A stretch of DNA of 64,000 bases, from assembly GCA_003416985.1 (NCBI GenBank), contig QVIN01000012.1, forward strand, positions 62,001 through 126,000, given 5' to 3'. Under the pieces are notes generated by a model that saw only the letters and a list, made by a program, of their open reading frames with translations, had not been told where the DNA came from and ran no database searches. This document shows, piece after piece, positions 43,381 to 52,495 of this stretch. The stretch's first letter is position 1. Every line of letters begins with the position of its first letter. Source of the DNA: Duganella sp. BJB480 (lineage in GTDB: Bacteria > Pseudomonadota > Gammaproteobacteria > Burkholderiales > Burkholderiaceae_D). The translations under genes were made by a program, and so were the position numbers.

Positions 43381-43519
43381 GGTGGTCTCCAGATAGTTGG
43401 CGCGGTCCCGCGTTAAAGAACGAGGTGACAACACTCATCATGCTTGGAGCGTGACCATGCAGGTATAGGTGCGCGCGCAGTGTGGATGTAGGACGGGGAT
43501 GAGTTCCCGGGGAACCAAG

Positions 43520-44998
43520 TCAGACGGCCACGTGCGCCTCGGACACCACCTGGTTGCGGCCGTTGCGCTTGGCCCGGTACAGCGCGCTGTCGCAGCGTTC
43601 GATCCATCCGTCATGACTGATGTCGGCGGCGTCGAACAGCGCGATGCCGGCGCTGACCGTGAAATGGAAGGCGCCTTGTTCGCTCTCCACCGGCACCGCC
43701 GCCACCCGGGTGCGCAGGCGCTCGGCGAACTGATAGGCGCCCTCGGCATCGGCCTGCGGCAGCAGAATGACGAACTCTTCGCCGCCGTAGCGGCAGGCGC
43801 AGTCGATCTCGCGCGACAACGCGCGGATCTCGGACGCCAGGATGCGGATCGCCTCGTCGCCGACCGGGTGGCCGTGGCGGTCGTTGATCTGCTTGAAATG
43901 GTCGATGTCGATCATCACCAGCGCCGCCTGCAGGCCCAGCCGTTGCGAGCGCTGCCACTCGGCGGCGATGCGCTCGTCGGCCACGCGGCGGTTGTGCAGG
44001 CCGGTCAGGCTGTCGGTGCCGGCCAGCATGTACAGCCGCTGGTTGGCGTGGCGCAGGTCGGTGACCAGCTGGTTGGTCAGCGTCTGCCAGTGGATGAACA
44101 TGTGGTAGCCGAACGCCGCGATGAACACGACGATCAGCGCGAACACCCAGTAGAACGCCCAGGTCGTGTCCCGGGCCACCTCCAGCGCCCGCGCCAGCGC
44201 CGCCGGGATGCCGGCCGCCTGCGCGTGCAACAGGTTGTCGGCCAGCTGCAGCGTCACGAAACCATAGACCAGCACGCCGACCGTCACGCAACCGAGCAGG
44301 CGCAGCACCGAGCCGCGCGGATCGGCCGCGGCGTCGACCAGCAATTGCGGCCTGGCTTGCTGCCAGCGCTCCAGGTGCGGCCACAGCAGGGCCATCGCCG
44401 GCGCGCACAGGAACACGCTTTGCAGGAAGGCGCCCAGCCACCAGCCCTGCCAGATCGGCAGCAGGGCGGTCGAATCGATGCGGTTGGTATAGCACCAGAC
44501 CAGCGCGCCGCTGGAGCTGAAAATGGCGCTCACGAACGACAACTGCACATAAAACAGCATCGCGCTCACGCTGCTCAAATTCCGGCTGATGGCGATGGCC
44601 CGATAGCCCAGCCCCATGACCGCGAAGCCGAGCGGATTGGCGGCGCTGAACAGCAGCGCCCAGGACAGCGGCATGCCGCCGTAGAGGGCAAGCGTGAGGG
44701 TGGCCAGGTAGGCGGGAATGGCGCCCCACCACCAGCCGCAGGTCAGCGTCCACACCAGGCAGATCACCAGCGGCGGATAGACGGTGATGTACAGCTCCAG
44801 CCCGCCCAGGTGGACCGGCAGGCCGGACCACTTGAAGATCACCGAGATCAGCCCCAGCCCGATGCTGGCGGCCAGCGACAACAGCCACAATGCCGACATC
44901 GACAGCTGTTCGCGCCGGCTGCCGTCACGCAGCAGCCGGCGTATGGACACGGCGCGCGCCATCTGTGGGAGTTCCGCGAAGGGCAGGCTATTTCTCAT
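43520..44998 (-). CDS. MASE1-like membrane diguanylate cyclase
   Basis: A 492-residue protein with about eight to nine hydrophobic segments in the first 310 residues, arranged like a MASE1-type membrane sensor, then a GGDEF domain from about 330. The signature is RYGGEEF and an REID inhibitory site stands at the correct distance. The substrate motif GTDSLTGLHNRRVAD is intact, so an active, feedback-inhibited cyclase is expected. It stands alone on its strand between a PRC-barrel gene and the dadA-like gene. Confidence 0.88.
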   Translation of the reverse strand: MRNSLPFAELPQMARAVSIRRLLRDGSRREQLSMSALWLLSLAASIGLGLISVIFKWSGLPVHLGGLELYITVYPPLVICLVWTLTCGWWWGAIPAYLATLTLALYGGMPLSWALLFSAANPLGFAVMGLGYRAIAISRNLSSVSAMLFYVQLSFVSAIFSSSGALVWCYTNRIDSTALLPIWQGWWLGAFLQSVFLCAPAMALLWPHLERWQQARPQLLVDAAADPRGSVLRLLGCVTVGVLVYGFVTLQLADNLLHAQAAGIPAALARALEVARDTTWAFYWVFALIVVFIAAFGYHMFIHWQTLTNQLVTDLRHANQRLYMLAGTDSLTGLHNRRVADERIAAEWQRSQRLGLQAALVMIDIDHFKQINDRHGHPVGDEAIRILASEIRALSREIDCACRYGGEEFVILLPQADAEGAYQFAERLRTRVAAVPVESEQGAFHFTVSAGIALFDAADISHDGWIERCDSALYRAKRNGRNQVVSEAHVAV

Positions 44999-45097
44999 GG
45001 AGTAATCCTAGTTGCATACAAGGATTGTACGCGAGCCCATGTTGTTTTGGCATGCCTCCTTGCGGCGGGTGGCTGGCGTCGCCAATTTTCCGCTGTG

Positions 45098-46336
45098 TCA
45101 GCGGCGCGGCGCCAGTCCGGCCAGCGCGGCCGGGAGGGGCGCGCCGCGCATCAAGCCCGCCAGCAGGCTGGCGCTGCCGCAGGCGAAGGTGAATCCGAGC
45201 GGCCCGTGGCCAACGTTCAGCCACAGGTTGCGGTGGCGGGTGGCGCCGATGATGGGCGCGCCGCCGGGCGTTACCGGACGCAAGCCGGCCCAGGCCTCGG
45301 CCTGTCCGTAGTCTGCCGCGCCGGGCATGGCTTCCCGGGCCAGCCGCACCAGGCTTTGTATGCGGCGCGGATCGATGCGCCGGTCCGCGCCCACCATGTC
45401 CACCATCGCCGCCACGCGCAGCTGCGGGCCGATGCGCGCGTACAGCACCTTGCGTTCAAAGTCCGTCACGCTGATTTGCGGCGCGTTGTCGGCGGCGCGG
45501 ATCGGTGCGGACAGGCTGTAGCCCTTGAGCGGATACAGCGGCAAATAGATGCCTGCCTGCGCCGTCAGATCGCGGCTGGCGATGCCGGCCGCCAGCACGT
45601 AATGGTCGGCGCGCAACGGGCCTGACGAGGTATCCAGCCGGTCCACGTCGCCGCGCTTGATGTGGATGTGTGTCACGTCGCGATGCAGCACGCCGTTGAA
45701 GTTGGGATGCGTCCCCAAGCGCCGCAGCAGCGCCAGGCAGAAAGCATGACAGTCCGCCACCGCCTCGCCCGGATTGAAGATGCCGCCCGCCAGATCGCCC
45801 TGCAAGGCCGCCAGCGCGGGTTCGCGCGAGGCGATCTCGGCTGGTGTCCACACCTGGGCATCGGCGGCGGCCAGTCCGGCGGCGTGCTCGAACAGGCGGG
45901 CGCTGCGGTACACCACCAGCTTGCCCGCGTCGCGCCAGTCGAATTCGGACAGGGGCAGGTGCGGCGACAATTCGCTCATTGCATTGCGGCTCAACTCGCC
46001 CAATTGCAGCAGCGTCGCGGTGGTGCGGCGGTTGGCGGCCGCGTTGCAGTTGGCGAGGAAGCGTGCCAGCCAGCGCCATTGCCGCAGGTCCGCCTCGGGC
46101 CGGAAGCGCAGCGGGCCGTCGGGCTGGAACAGCCAGTGCAAGGCCTTCAAGGGCACGCCGGCGTCCGCCAGCGGCGACACGTAGCGGTAGCTGAGCTGAC
46201 CGCCGTTGTGGAAGCTGGCCATGCCCCCGACCTCGGCCTCGCGCTCGACCAGCGTCACGCGATAGCCGGCCTCGGCCAACCACCAGGCCGAGGTCAGGCC
46301 CACCACGCCGCCGCCGATGACGATGACTTCGCTCAT
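45098..46336 (-). CDS. dadA: D-amino acid dehydrogenase (DadA-like)
   Basis: A 412-residue FAD enzyme. The dinucleotide-binding start is VIVIGGGVVGLTSAWWLAEAGY. DadA-type segments include SFHNGGQLSYRYVSPLAD near residue 41 and the C-terminal TPGGAPIIGATRHRNLWLNVGHGPLGFT. The family oxidises D-amino acids, mainly D-alanine, in the inner membrane and passes electrons to quinones. D-alanine could come from wall turnover, which fits the neighbours: a serine hydrolase 4 bp upstream and murQ divergent from that. Other glycine-oxidase-like substrates are possible. Confidence 0.88.
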   Translation of the reverse strand: MSEVIVIGGGVVGLTSAWWLAEAGYRVTLVEREAEVGGMASFHNGGQLSYRYVSPLADAGVPLKALHWLFQPDGPLRFRPEADLRQWRWLARFLANCNAAANRRTTATLLQLGELSRNAMSELSPHLPLSEFDWRDAGKLVVYRSARLFEHAAGLAAADAQVWTPAEIASREPALAALQGDLAGGIFNPGEAVADCHAFCLALLRRLGTHPNFNGVLHRDVTHIHIKRGDVDRLDTSSGPLRADHYVLAAGIASRDLTAQAGIYLPLYPLKGYSLSAPIRAADNAPQISVTDFERKVLYARIGPQLRVAAMVDMVGADRRIDPRRIQSLVRLAREAMPGAADYGQAEAWAGLRPVTPGGAPIIGATRHRNLWLNVGHGPLGFTFACGSASLLAGLMRGAPLPAALAGLAPRR

Positions 46337-46340
46337 CGCT

Positions 46341-47603
46341 TCACCTGCCGAGTATGGCGTGGCGATACAGCGCGGTCAGGATGCGCTCCTCGCTGCGCGT
46401 CATCGCCGAGTAGCGGCCGGGATTGCTGTCCGGGTCGGTGCCGGTGCCGCCGATCAGCGACACCATGCCGTTGCCCCGTTGCAGGTCGACCACGAAGGTC
46501 GAGATCAATCCGTAGGCGTCGCCCAGGTGACCGGCGGCGGTGAAGCCGCCACCCTCGACCAGCCGGCCGCGCCCGAAGCGCTGGTTGCCCAGTCCCCAGC
46601 TTTGATACAGGCCGCGATAGGTGTCGCCGTTGCTGCCGTTGTGCTTCCACTGCTGGCTGAACATCAGCGCCACCGATTCGGGCCGGAGGATCTGGCGGTC
46701 CTGGTAGCGGCCGTGCTGGATCAGCATCAGCATCACCTTGCCCAGGTCGGCGGCCGAGATGCGCAGGCCGCCGGTCGGGCTGAACAGCGTGCCGTTGCTG
46801 CCGATGACGTAGGTGGCGATGTTGGCGGGCGCCGCCGGCGGGCGGGCGCTGTAGTCGTCCACCTGCGCGATCCACGGGCGGTCGGGATTCCACACCTCGG
46901 TGTCGACGGTGCGCTTGCGGTACAAGGTCGCCACGTTGTCGATGTCCTCGGCCGTGAATTCGGCTGGATTGTAGCCGCCGCGCAGTCCCATCGGATCGAG
47001 CAGCAGGCGCTTCATCAGGCGGTCGAAACGCTCGCCGCTGACTTTTTCCATGAGGGTGCCGATCACTCCCCAGTTCAGGTTGGTGTACATGAAGTAGTCG
47101 CCCGGGCCGGCCTCGCTGGCCCACATGCCGGGCGCGCCGCCGGTCAACTGGTCGCGGATGGCGACGTCCGCGCCCCAGAAATAGCCGGCCCCGTCGCGCA
47201 GGGACGAAGTGTGCGTCAACAGCATGCGCAAGGTGATGGGCCGGTCGGGGAAGTTCGGGTTGCGCAGCGCATAGCCGAGGTACTGCCCGACATCCGCGTC
47301 CAGCTCCAGCAGATGCTGCTCGATCAGCCGCATCACGCCGAACGTGGTCATCATCTTGGAGATGGAGGCGATGCGGTACATGGTGTCCGCGTTGGCCGGC
47401 GCGGCCGAGGCGCCGATGCGGCGCTGGCCGGTCTGGAACTGATACTGCACCTTGCCGCCGCGAACGGCCAGCACCGACAGGCTGGCCAGCGGCATCGCCT
47501 GGTCGGCCGCCACGGCGGCCAGTTCCTGGTCCAAGGTCGCGGCCATGCCGCTGGCGCCCGCCATCAACAGCATGCCCATCAGTGCCTGCATTTCTCGTTT
47601 CAT
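46341..47603 (-). CDS. Exported serine hydrolase of the beta-lactamase/DD-peptidase family
   Basis: A 420-residue exported protein (signal peptide MKREMQALMGMLLMAGASGMA). The SxxK nucleophile motif is in RIASISKMMTTFG (about residue 81), the YxN motif is YTNLNW (about 175), and an HxG-type third motif lies in AGHLGDAYG. Family members are class C beta-lactamases, DD-carboxypeptidases, D-aminopeptidases and esterases; true AmpC activity is not implied. It is the first gene of a pair with the dadA-like gene. A D-amino-acid-releasing activity on wall peptides would suit that, as an inference. Confidence 0.88.
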   Translation of the reverse strand: MKREMQALMGMLLMAGASGMAATLDQELAAVAADQAMPLASLSVLAVRGGKVQYQFQTGQRRIGASAAPANADTMYRIASISKMMTTFGVMRLIEQHLLELDADVGQYLGYALRNPNFPDRPITLRMLLTHTSSLRDGAGYFWGADVAIRDQLTGGAPGMWASEAGPGDYFMYTNLNWGVIGTLMEKVSGERFDRLMKRLLLDPMGLRGGYNPAEFTAEDIDNVATLYRKRTVDTEVWNPDRPWIAQVDDYSARPPAAPANIATYVIGSNGTLFSPTGGLRISAADLGKVMLMLIQHGRYQDRQILRPESVALMFSQQWKHNGSNGDTYRGLYQSWGLGNQRFGRGRLVEGGGFTAAGHLGDAYGLISTFVVDLQRGNGMVSLIGGTGTDPDSNPGRYSAMTRSEERILTALYRHAILGR

Positions 47604-47754
47604 GTGGGGCCTGTAGTGTACTCGATGGTAGCGAGAATACTGTGAGCGGGGGGCGGTCGCCAATGAAAACCGGCTGTGACCGTATAACTTTTCGGAATGC
47701 CTTCCTGGCAAGCTTTCATGGGCGTAGGCCGTTGTTCAAGACTACACTTTCTGC

Positions 47755-48639
47755 ATGCTCAACACTGAACGCCCCAGTCAGGAACATGCCGGCCTGGACG
47801 AATACCCGGTCCCCAAGCTGGTCGGCACGCTGATCGCCGACCAGTTCCAGGCCGTCGCCGCCGTCCAGGCCGCCGCCGGCGCGATCGCCGCAGCGGTCGA
47901 AGCCGCCGTGCCGCGCATCGCCGCCGGCGGACGGCTGATCTATGTCGGCGCCGGCACCTCGGGGCGCCTGGGCGTGCTCGACGGCGTGGAGCTGCACCCG
48001 ACCTTCTCCTGGCCGCACGAGCGTGCCTTGTCGCTGCTGGCCGGCGGCAAGGGCGCCATGTTCGCGGCGGTGGAGGGCGCGGAGGACGACGCCAAACAAG
48101 GCTTCCTCGACCTGGCCGCCTTGCTGCCGCAGCGCGACGACGTGGTGCTGCTGATGGCCGCGTCCGGCAGCACGCCGTATGTGCTGGGCGCGCTGGACGC
48201 GGCCCGGACCTCCGGCGCGCTGACCATCGGCATCGCCAACAACGCCGAGGCCCCGGTGGCCGCGCGGGCCGAGCTGGGCATCACGCTCGACACCGGCCCC
48301 GAAGTCATCTCCGGCAGCACGCGCCTGAAGGCCGGCACTTCGCAAAAGATCGTGCTCAACACCATCTCCAGCGCCATCATGGTCCGGCTGAACAAGGTCC
48401 ACGGCAACCTGATGGTCGACATGAAGGCCACCAACGCCAAGCTGCTGCGCCGCGCCGTGGCGCTGACCATGCACGCCACCGGCGCCGACGAGACCAGCGC
48501 CCGCTTCGTGCTGGAGCAGTGCGACCACCACGTCAAGGTCGCCATCGTGGTGCTGCTACGGCAGGTCCCGGTGGCGCGGGCGCGGCTGCTGCTGGACCAG
48601 GCTCATGGCAGCGTTCGCTCGGCACTCCTGCTACAGTAG
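47755..48639 (+). CDS. murQ: N-acetylmuramic acid 6-phosphate etherase
   Basis: A 294-residue SIS-domain enzyme that cleaves the lactyl ether of MurNAc-6-phosphate to give GlcNAc-6-phosphate during murein recycling. Catalytic glutamates E79 (LDGVELHPTF) and E110 (VEGAEDDA) have the same 31-residue spacing as E83/E114 of the E. coli enzyme. The phosphosugar loop GAGTSGRLG is intact. No murP PTS gene or anmK kinase gene accompanies it here. A LysR gene follows 25 bp later, so they may be cotranscribed. Confidence 0.95.
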   Translation: MLNTERPSQEHAGLDEYPVPKLVGTLIADQFQAVAAVQAAAGAIAAAVEAAVPRIAAGGRLIYVGAGTSGRLGVLDGVELHPTFSWPHERALSLLAGGKGAMFAAVEGAEDDAKQGFLDLAALLPQRDDVVLLMAASGSTPYVLGALDAARTSGALTIGIANNAEAPVAARAELGITLDTGPEVISGSTRLKAGTSQKIVLNTISSAIMVRLNKVHGNLMVDMKATNAKLLRRAVALTMHATGADETSARFVLEQCDHHVKVAIVVLLRQVPVARARLLLDQAHGSVRSALLLQ

Positions 48640-48664
48640 CGCATCGTCATAGCGAAAGAGGAAG

Positions 48665-49570
48665 ATGCGGCTGCATCACATAGAAGTTTTTCACGCCATC
48701 ATGCAGGTCGGTACCATCAGCGGCGCGGCGCAAGTGCTGCACATTTCGCAGCCGGCCGTGACCAAGGTCCTGCAACACTGCGAACTGCAACTGGGCATGC
48801 CCCTGTTCGAACGCGTGCGCGGCAAGCTCTACCCCAAGCCGGAGGCGCACCGCCTGTTCGCCGAGACCGAAAAACTGAACCGCGACCTGCAAGGCATCCG
48901 CCGCCTGGCCGCCAGCCTGAAGGGCCGCGCGGTGGAGACCATCCGCCTGGTGGCGACACCGACCTTGGCCGCCAGCGTGCTGCCGCAGGCGATGAGCAAC
49001 TGGCGCCGCGCCTTCGCCGACACCCGCTGCGAGCTGGCGACCCACCACACCAGCGAGATCGTCAACACCCTGCGGCTGGGCGAGGCCGACCTCGGTCTGT
49101 CGCTGCAGGACCCGCGCCATCCCGGCATCGTCGCCGAGCCGATCGCGCAGGGCGTGATGACGGTGATCGCGCCGCCCGGCCGCTGGTCCGCCGAGCAGCT
49201 GGCGCAGCCGTTCTCCGCGCCCGAGCTGGAAGGCGAGCTGATAGGCTACGCCGACAACGATCCGCTCGGCGATCTGGTGCTGGCGGCCTGCGAGGCGCAA
49301 GGCATGCAGCCGCATTTCCACACCGTGGTGCAAACCTACCAGATCGCCCGCTCGCTGGTGGAGACCGGCGGCGGCATGGCGGTGGTCGATCCATTCACCG
49401 CCGCGTCCGGGCGCGGGCGGCTTGAAAGCCGGCCGTGGACGCCGGAGATTCCGATCCAGCTGTATCTGCTGACGCCGGCCCACGCGCCGCTCTCGCACGG
49501 CGCCAGCCAGCTGGCCCGCAGCATCGCCGAGGCCGCCCGAGTGCTGTTATCTCCGGGAAATGTGGTTTAA
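48665..49570 (+). CDS. LysR family transcriptional regulator
   Basis: A 301-residue LysR protein. The helix-turn-helix covers residues 1-60 (LHHIEVFHAIMQVGTISGAAQVLHISQ) and the effector domain covers 88-295. It sits between murQ and the TonB-dependent receptor on the same strand, so it is the natural candidate for controlling the receptor, the LD-carboxypeptidase and perhaps murQ. The inducer is unknown; a muropeptide or D-amino acid would fit the setting but is a guess. Confidence 0.93.
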   Translation: MRLHHIEVFHAIMQVGTISGAAQVLHISQPAVTKVLQHCELQLGMPLFERVRGKLYPKPEAHRLFAETEKLNRDLQGIRRLAASLKGRAVETIRLVATPTLAASVLPQAMSNWRRAFADTRCELATHHTSEIVNTLRLGEADLGLSLQDPRHPGIVAEPIAQGVMTVIAPPGRWSAEQLAQPFSAPELEGELIGYADNDPLGDLVLAACEAQGMQPHFHTVVQTYQIARSLVETGGGMAVVDPFTAASGRGRLESRPWTPEIPIQLYLLTPAHAPLSHGASQLARSIAEAARVLLSPGNVV

Positions 49571-49738
49571 AAGATACAAATGTCTTTCCTGAAAGTCACT
49601 CCCACTGGCATGCTGCGGGGGAGAGCGCCGCTGCATGAGTAAAAGTTATACGGACAAAAGCTATTTTCATTGGCTGGTCAATGTTGCAAGGCGCTAATCT
49701 GGAAAAATAAGCATTCAGATTCACCACAGGGAGAGACC

Positions 49739-52495
49739 GTGAAGGTTAAAAAACTGGCGCATGCGATTGCGCTGATGGGTGTGTTCGTCCCGGCCGCAGG
49801 TCCGGTGTTGGCGCAGGAAGTCATGCAGCGCGTGGAAATCACCGGCAGCAGCATCAAGCGCCTGGCGAAGGAGGGCGCCTTGCCGGTGCAGGTGATCAAT
49901 TACGACACCATCGAAAAATCCGGCATCACCAGCACCGAGCAGCTGATCCGCAGCCTGTCGGCCAACGGCACCGGGGCCGACAACATGACCTCGGGGAACA
50001 ACGTGTTCGGCGCGGATGCCGACCGCGTCAGCGGCGGCGCCTCGTATGCGTCGCTGCGCGGGCTCGGGCCCAACAGCACGCTGGTGCTGCTCAATGGGCG
50101 CCGCATCGCCACCTTTGGCGCCAGCGCCAAGGCGGTCGACCTGAACGCCATCCCGCTGGGCGCGATCCAGCGCGTGGAGATCCTCAAGGACGGCGCCTCG
50201 GCGATCTACGGCACCGACGCCATCGGCGGCGTCATCAACTTCATCCTGCGCACCGACTACCACGGCGCCGAAGTCTCGCTCAACGACAACTTCACGCAGC
50301 ATGGCGGCGGCGCCACCCGCCGGCTGTCGCTGCTGGGCGGCATCGGCTCGGTGCAGAAGGATGGTTTCAACGTCATGGGCAGCGTCACCTATGACAACAA
50401 TGAAAAGCTCAGCTCGCGCGACCGCTCGTTCGCCAACGGCTTCCAGCCCGAGCGCGGCCTGTCGCCGGACACCACCGGCACGCCGTTCGCCAACCAGCTG
50501 AGCGGCGCCGGCACCGCGCTCGGCACCGGCTTCAAACGGCCGGGCGACAACACCACCTACCTGCAGGCCAATCCGCTGAGCTTCCAGGGCAAGTGCGACA
50601 GCATACCCGGCATGTCGCAGTACCAGACCGCGCTGTGGAAGGACGTCACCGCCGCCACGCGCAGCACCTATTCCTGCGCCTACGACTACGGCGCCGACTA
50701 CATCATCAGCGTTCCGGTCGAGCGATTGAACGCGGTCGCGCGCGGCACGCTGCAGATCAGTCCCGACCACAAGCTGTTCGTCGAGGCGCTGTACGGCCAC
50801 AACAAGGCCCTGGCGGAGTTCACGCCGGTGCAGATCCAGACCTCTCTGGCCGCCGGCAACGCCTACCCGGTCGGCGGCGCCTACTACCAGGACTTGTCGG
50901 CCTACATTCCGACCTTCGACAAGACCAAGCCCATCATCTACAAGTGGCGCGCCAACGCGTGGGGCGACCGCAAGCAGGAAAACGTGACCGACAACCTGCG
51001 CCTGCTGGTCGGCGCGGAAGGCGTCCTGTTCGGCAAGTGGGACTACCGCGCGGGCTTCTCGCATGGCGAGAGCACCACCAAGACCGCGCTGCTGGACGGC
51101 TACGGCTACACCAGCCAGATCTACGCGGCGCTGGGCGGCGGCAAGATCAATCCGTGGCTGACCGCCGGCCAGACGCAGACGCCGGAAGCGATGCAACTGG
51201 TCGAGTCGACCAAGTTCCGTGGCGCTTTCCAGCACGGCAAAACCACGCTGACGCAGCTGGATGGCAACCTGTCCGGCGAGGTCTGGCAGCTGCCGGCCGG
51301 CGCGGTGTCGATGGCGGTCGGCTTCGACCTGCGCCGCGAGGGCTACAACTTCGGGCAGGATGTCGACGCCACGCAGATCCTGCTGGCGCCGGGCAATGCC
51401 GCGCTGAACGATGCGAGCCGCGACATCAAGGCGGTCTACACCGAGCTGATCGTGCCGATCACCAAGGAACTGGAAACGCAGCTTGCCGTGCGCCGCGACC
51501 ACTACAGCTTGTTCGGCTCGACCACCAATCCGAAGATCTCGTTCCGCTACCAGCCCAACAGCATGTTGGTGTTCCGTGGCTCGGCCAACAAGGGCTTCCT
51601 GGCGCCGAGCTTCACGCAGCTGTACTCGGGCCGCTTGTCGCAGGAACTGCCGAACGGCACCATCGACCCCATATTCTGTCCGACCCATCCCGGCGATCCG
51701 GCCTTCTGCGCCATCGCGCGCCTGCCGTACTTCAGCGGCGGCGACCCCGCGCTGAAGCCGGAAACGTCCAAGCAAGGCAGCCTGGGCATGGTGATCGAGC
51801 CGGTGCGGGGTTACTCGGCGTCGCTCGACTACTGGGCGGTCAACTCGCAGAACCGCATCCTGAACCGCACGCCGCAAGTGGTGCTGGCCAATGCGGCGCT
51901 GCTGTCCCAGAACATTATCCGCAACCCGGACAACACCATCGCCTATGTGAACGCGGGCTGGATCAACGCGGCCGGCATCAAGACGCGCGGCGCCGACCTG
52001 AGCTTGCACGGCGAAGGCAAGGTCGATGCCTACAAGTGGATCTTCAACCTGGACGGCACTTACACGCAGAGCTTCAAGTTCGCCGAGATCGAAGGCCAGC
52101 CGTACAAGGAATACGTCGGCAACTTCTACACGCGCGACCTGTACCTGCGCTGGAAGCACAACGCCAGCATCACGTTGTCGCGCGGCGACTGGAGCGGCAT
52201 GCTGATCCAGAACTACAGCTCCGGCTACAAGGACCAGCTGCCCGACGCCGGCAAGGCGCCGCCGCCACCGGGCTTCAACCCGGACGTGAAGGCCTACACC
52301 AAGTACGACCTGTCGGCCTCGTACACCGGCTTCAAGAACCTGACGATCACGCTCGGCATCCAGAACCTGCTGGACACCAATCCGCCATTCACCGCCCACA
52401 ACGTGGACGAGGTGGTGGGCGCCGGCTGGGACCCACGGGTGGCCGATCCGCGCGGACGCTCGCTCAACGTCCTGCTCAAGTACAAGTTCCTGTAA
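49739..52495 (+). CDS. TonB-dependent outer membrane receptor
   Basis: A 918-residue receptor. It has a signal peptide (about 1-26, ending VLAQ), then a plug domain (VEITGSSIKRLAKEGALPVQV, ENITGTDAIGG-type LKDGASAIYGTDAIGG near residue 150) and a 22-strand barrel ending in LNVLLKYKFL with C-terminal aromatic residues. It is of the oar/CirA-like large class common in Oxalobacteraceae. The start is GTG 49739 after AGGGAGA. No Fur box is visible upstream. The stop codon overlaps the ATG of the LD-carboxypeptidase by one base, so both are made together, which suggests a peptide-containing ligand. Confidence 0.93.
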   Translation: MKVKKLAHAIALMGVFVPAAGPVLAQEVMQRVEITGSSIKRLAKEGALPVQVINYDTIEKSGITSTEQLIRSLSANGTGADNMTSGNNVFGADADRVSGGASYASLRGLGPNSTLVLLNGRRIATFGASAKAVDLNAIPLGAIQRVEILKDGASAIYGTDAIGGVINFILRTDYHGAEVSLNDNFTQHGGGATRRLSLLGGIGSVQKDGFNVMGSVTYDNNEKLSSRDRSFANGFQPERGLSPDTTGTPFANQLSGAGTALGTGFKRPGDNTTYLQANPLSFQGKCDSIPGMSQYQTALWKDVTAATRSTYSCAYDYGADYIISVPVERLNAVARGTLQISPDHKLFVEALYGHNKALAEFTPVQIQTSLAAGNAYPVGGAYYQDLSAYIPTFDKTKPIIYKWRANAWGDRKQENVTDNLRLLVGAEGVLFGKWDYRAGFSHGESTTKTALLDGYGYTSQIYAALGGGKINPWLTAGQTQTPEAMQLVESTKFRGAFQHGKTTLTQLDGNLSGEVWQLPAGAVSMAVGFDLRREGYNFGQDVDATQILLAPGNAALNDASRDIKAVYTELIVPITKELETQLAVRRDHYSLFGSTTNPKISFRYQPNSMLVFRGSANKGFLAPSFTQLYSGRLSQELPNGTIDPIFCPTHPGDPAFCAIARLPYFSGGDPALKPETSKQGSLGMVIEPVRGYSASLDYWAVNSQNRILNRTPQVVLANAALLSQNIIRNPDNTIAYVNAGWINAAGIKTRGADLSLHGEGKVDAYKWIFNLDGTYTQSFKFAEIEGQPYKEYVGNFYTRDLYLRWKHNASITLSRGDWSGMLIQNYSSGYKDQLPDAGKAPPPPGFNPDVKAYTKYDLSASYTGFKNLTITLGIQNLLDTNPPFTAHNVDEVVGAGWDPRVADPRGRSLNVLLKYKFL

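Noticed and set aside
49571..49738. A Fur box ahead of the TonB-dependent receptor
   Set aside because: No sequence near the GATAATGATAATCATTATC consensus is present; the receptor is therefore not assigned to iron uptake.
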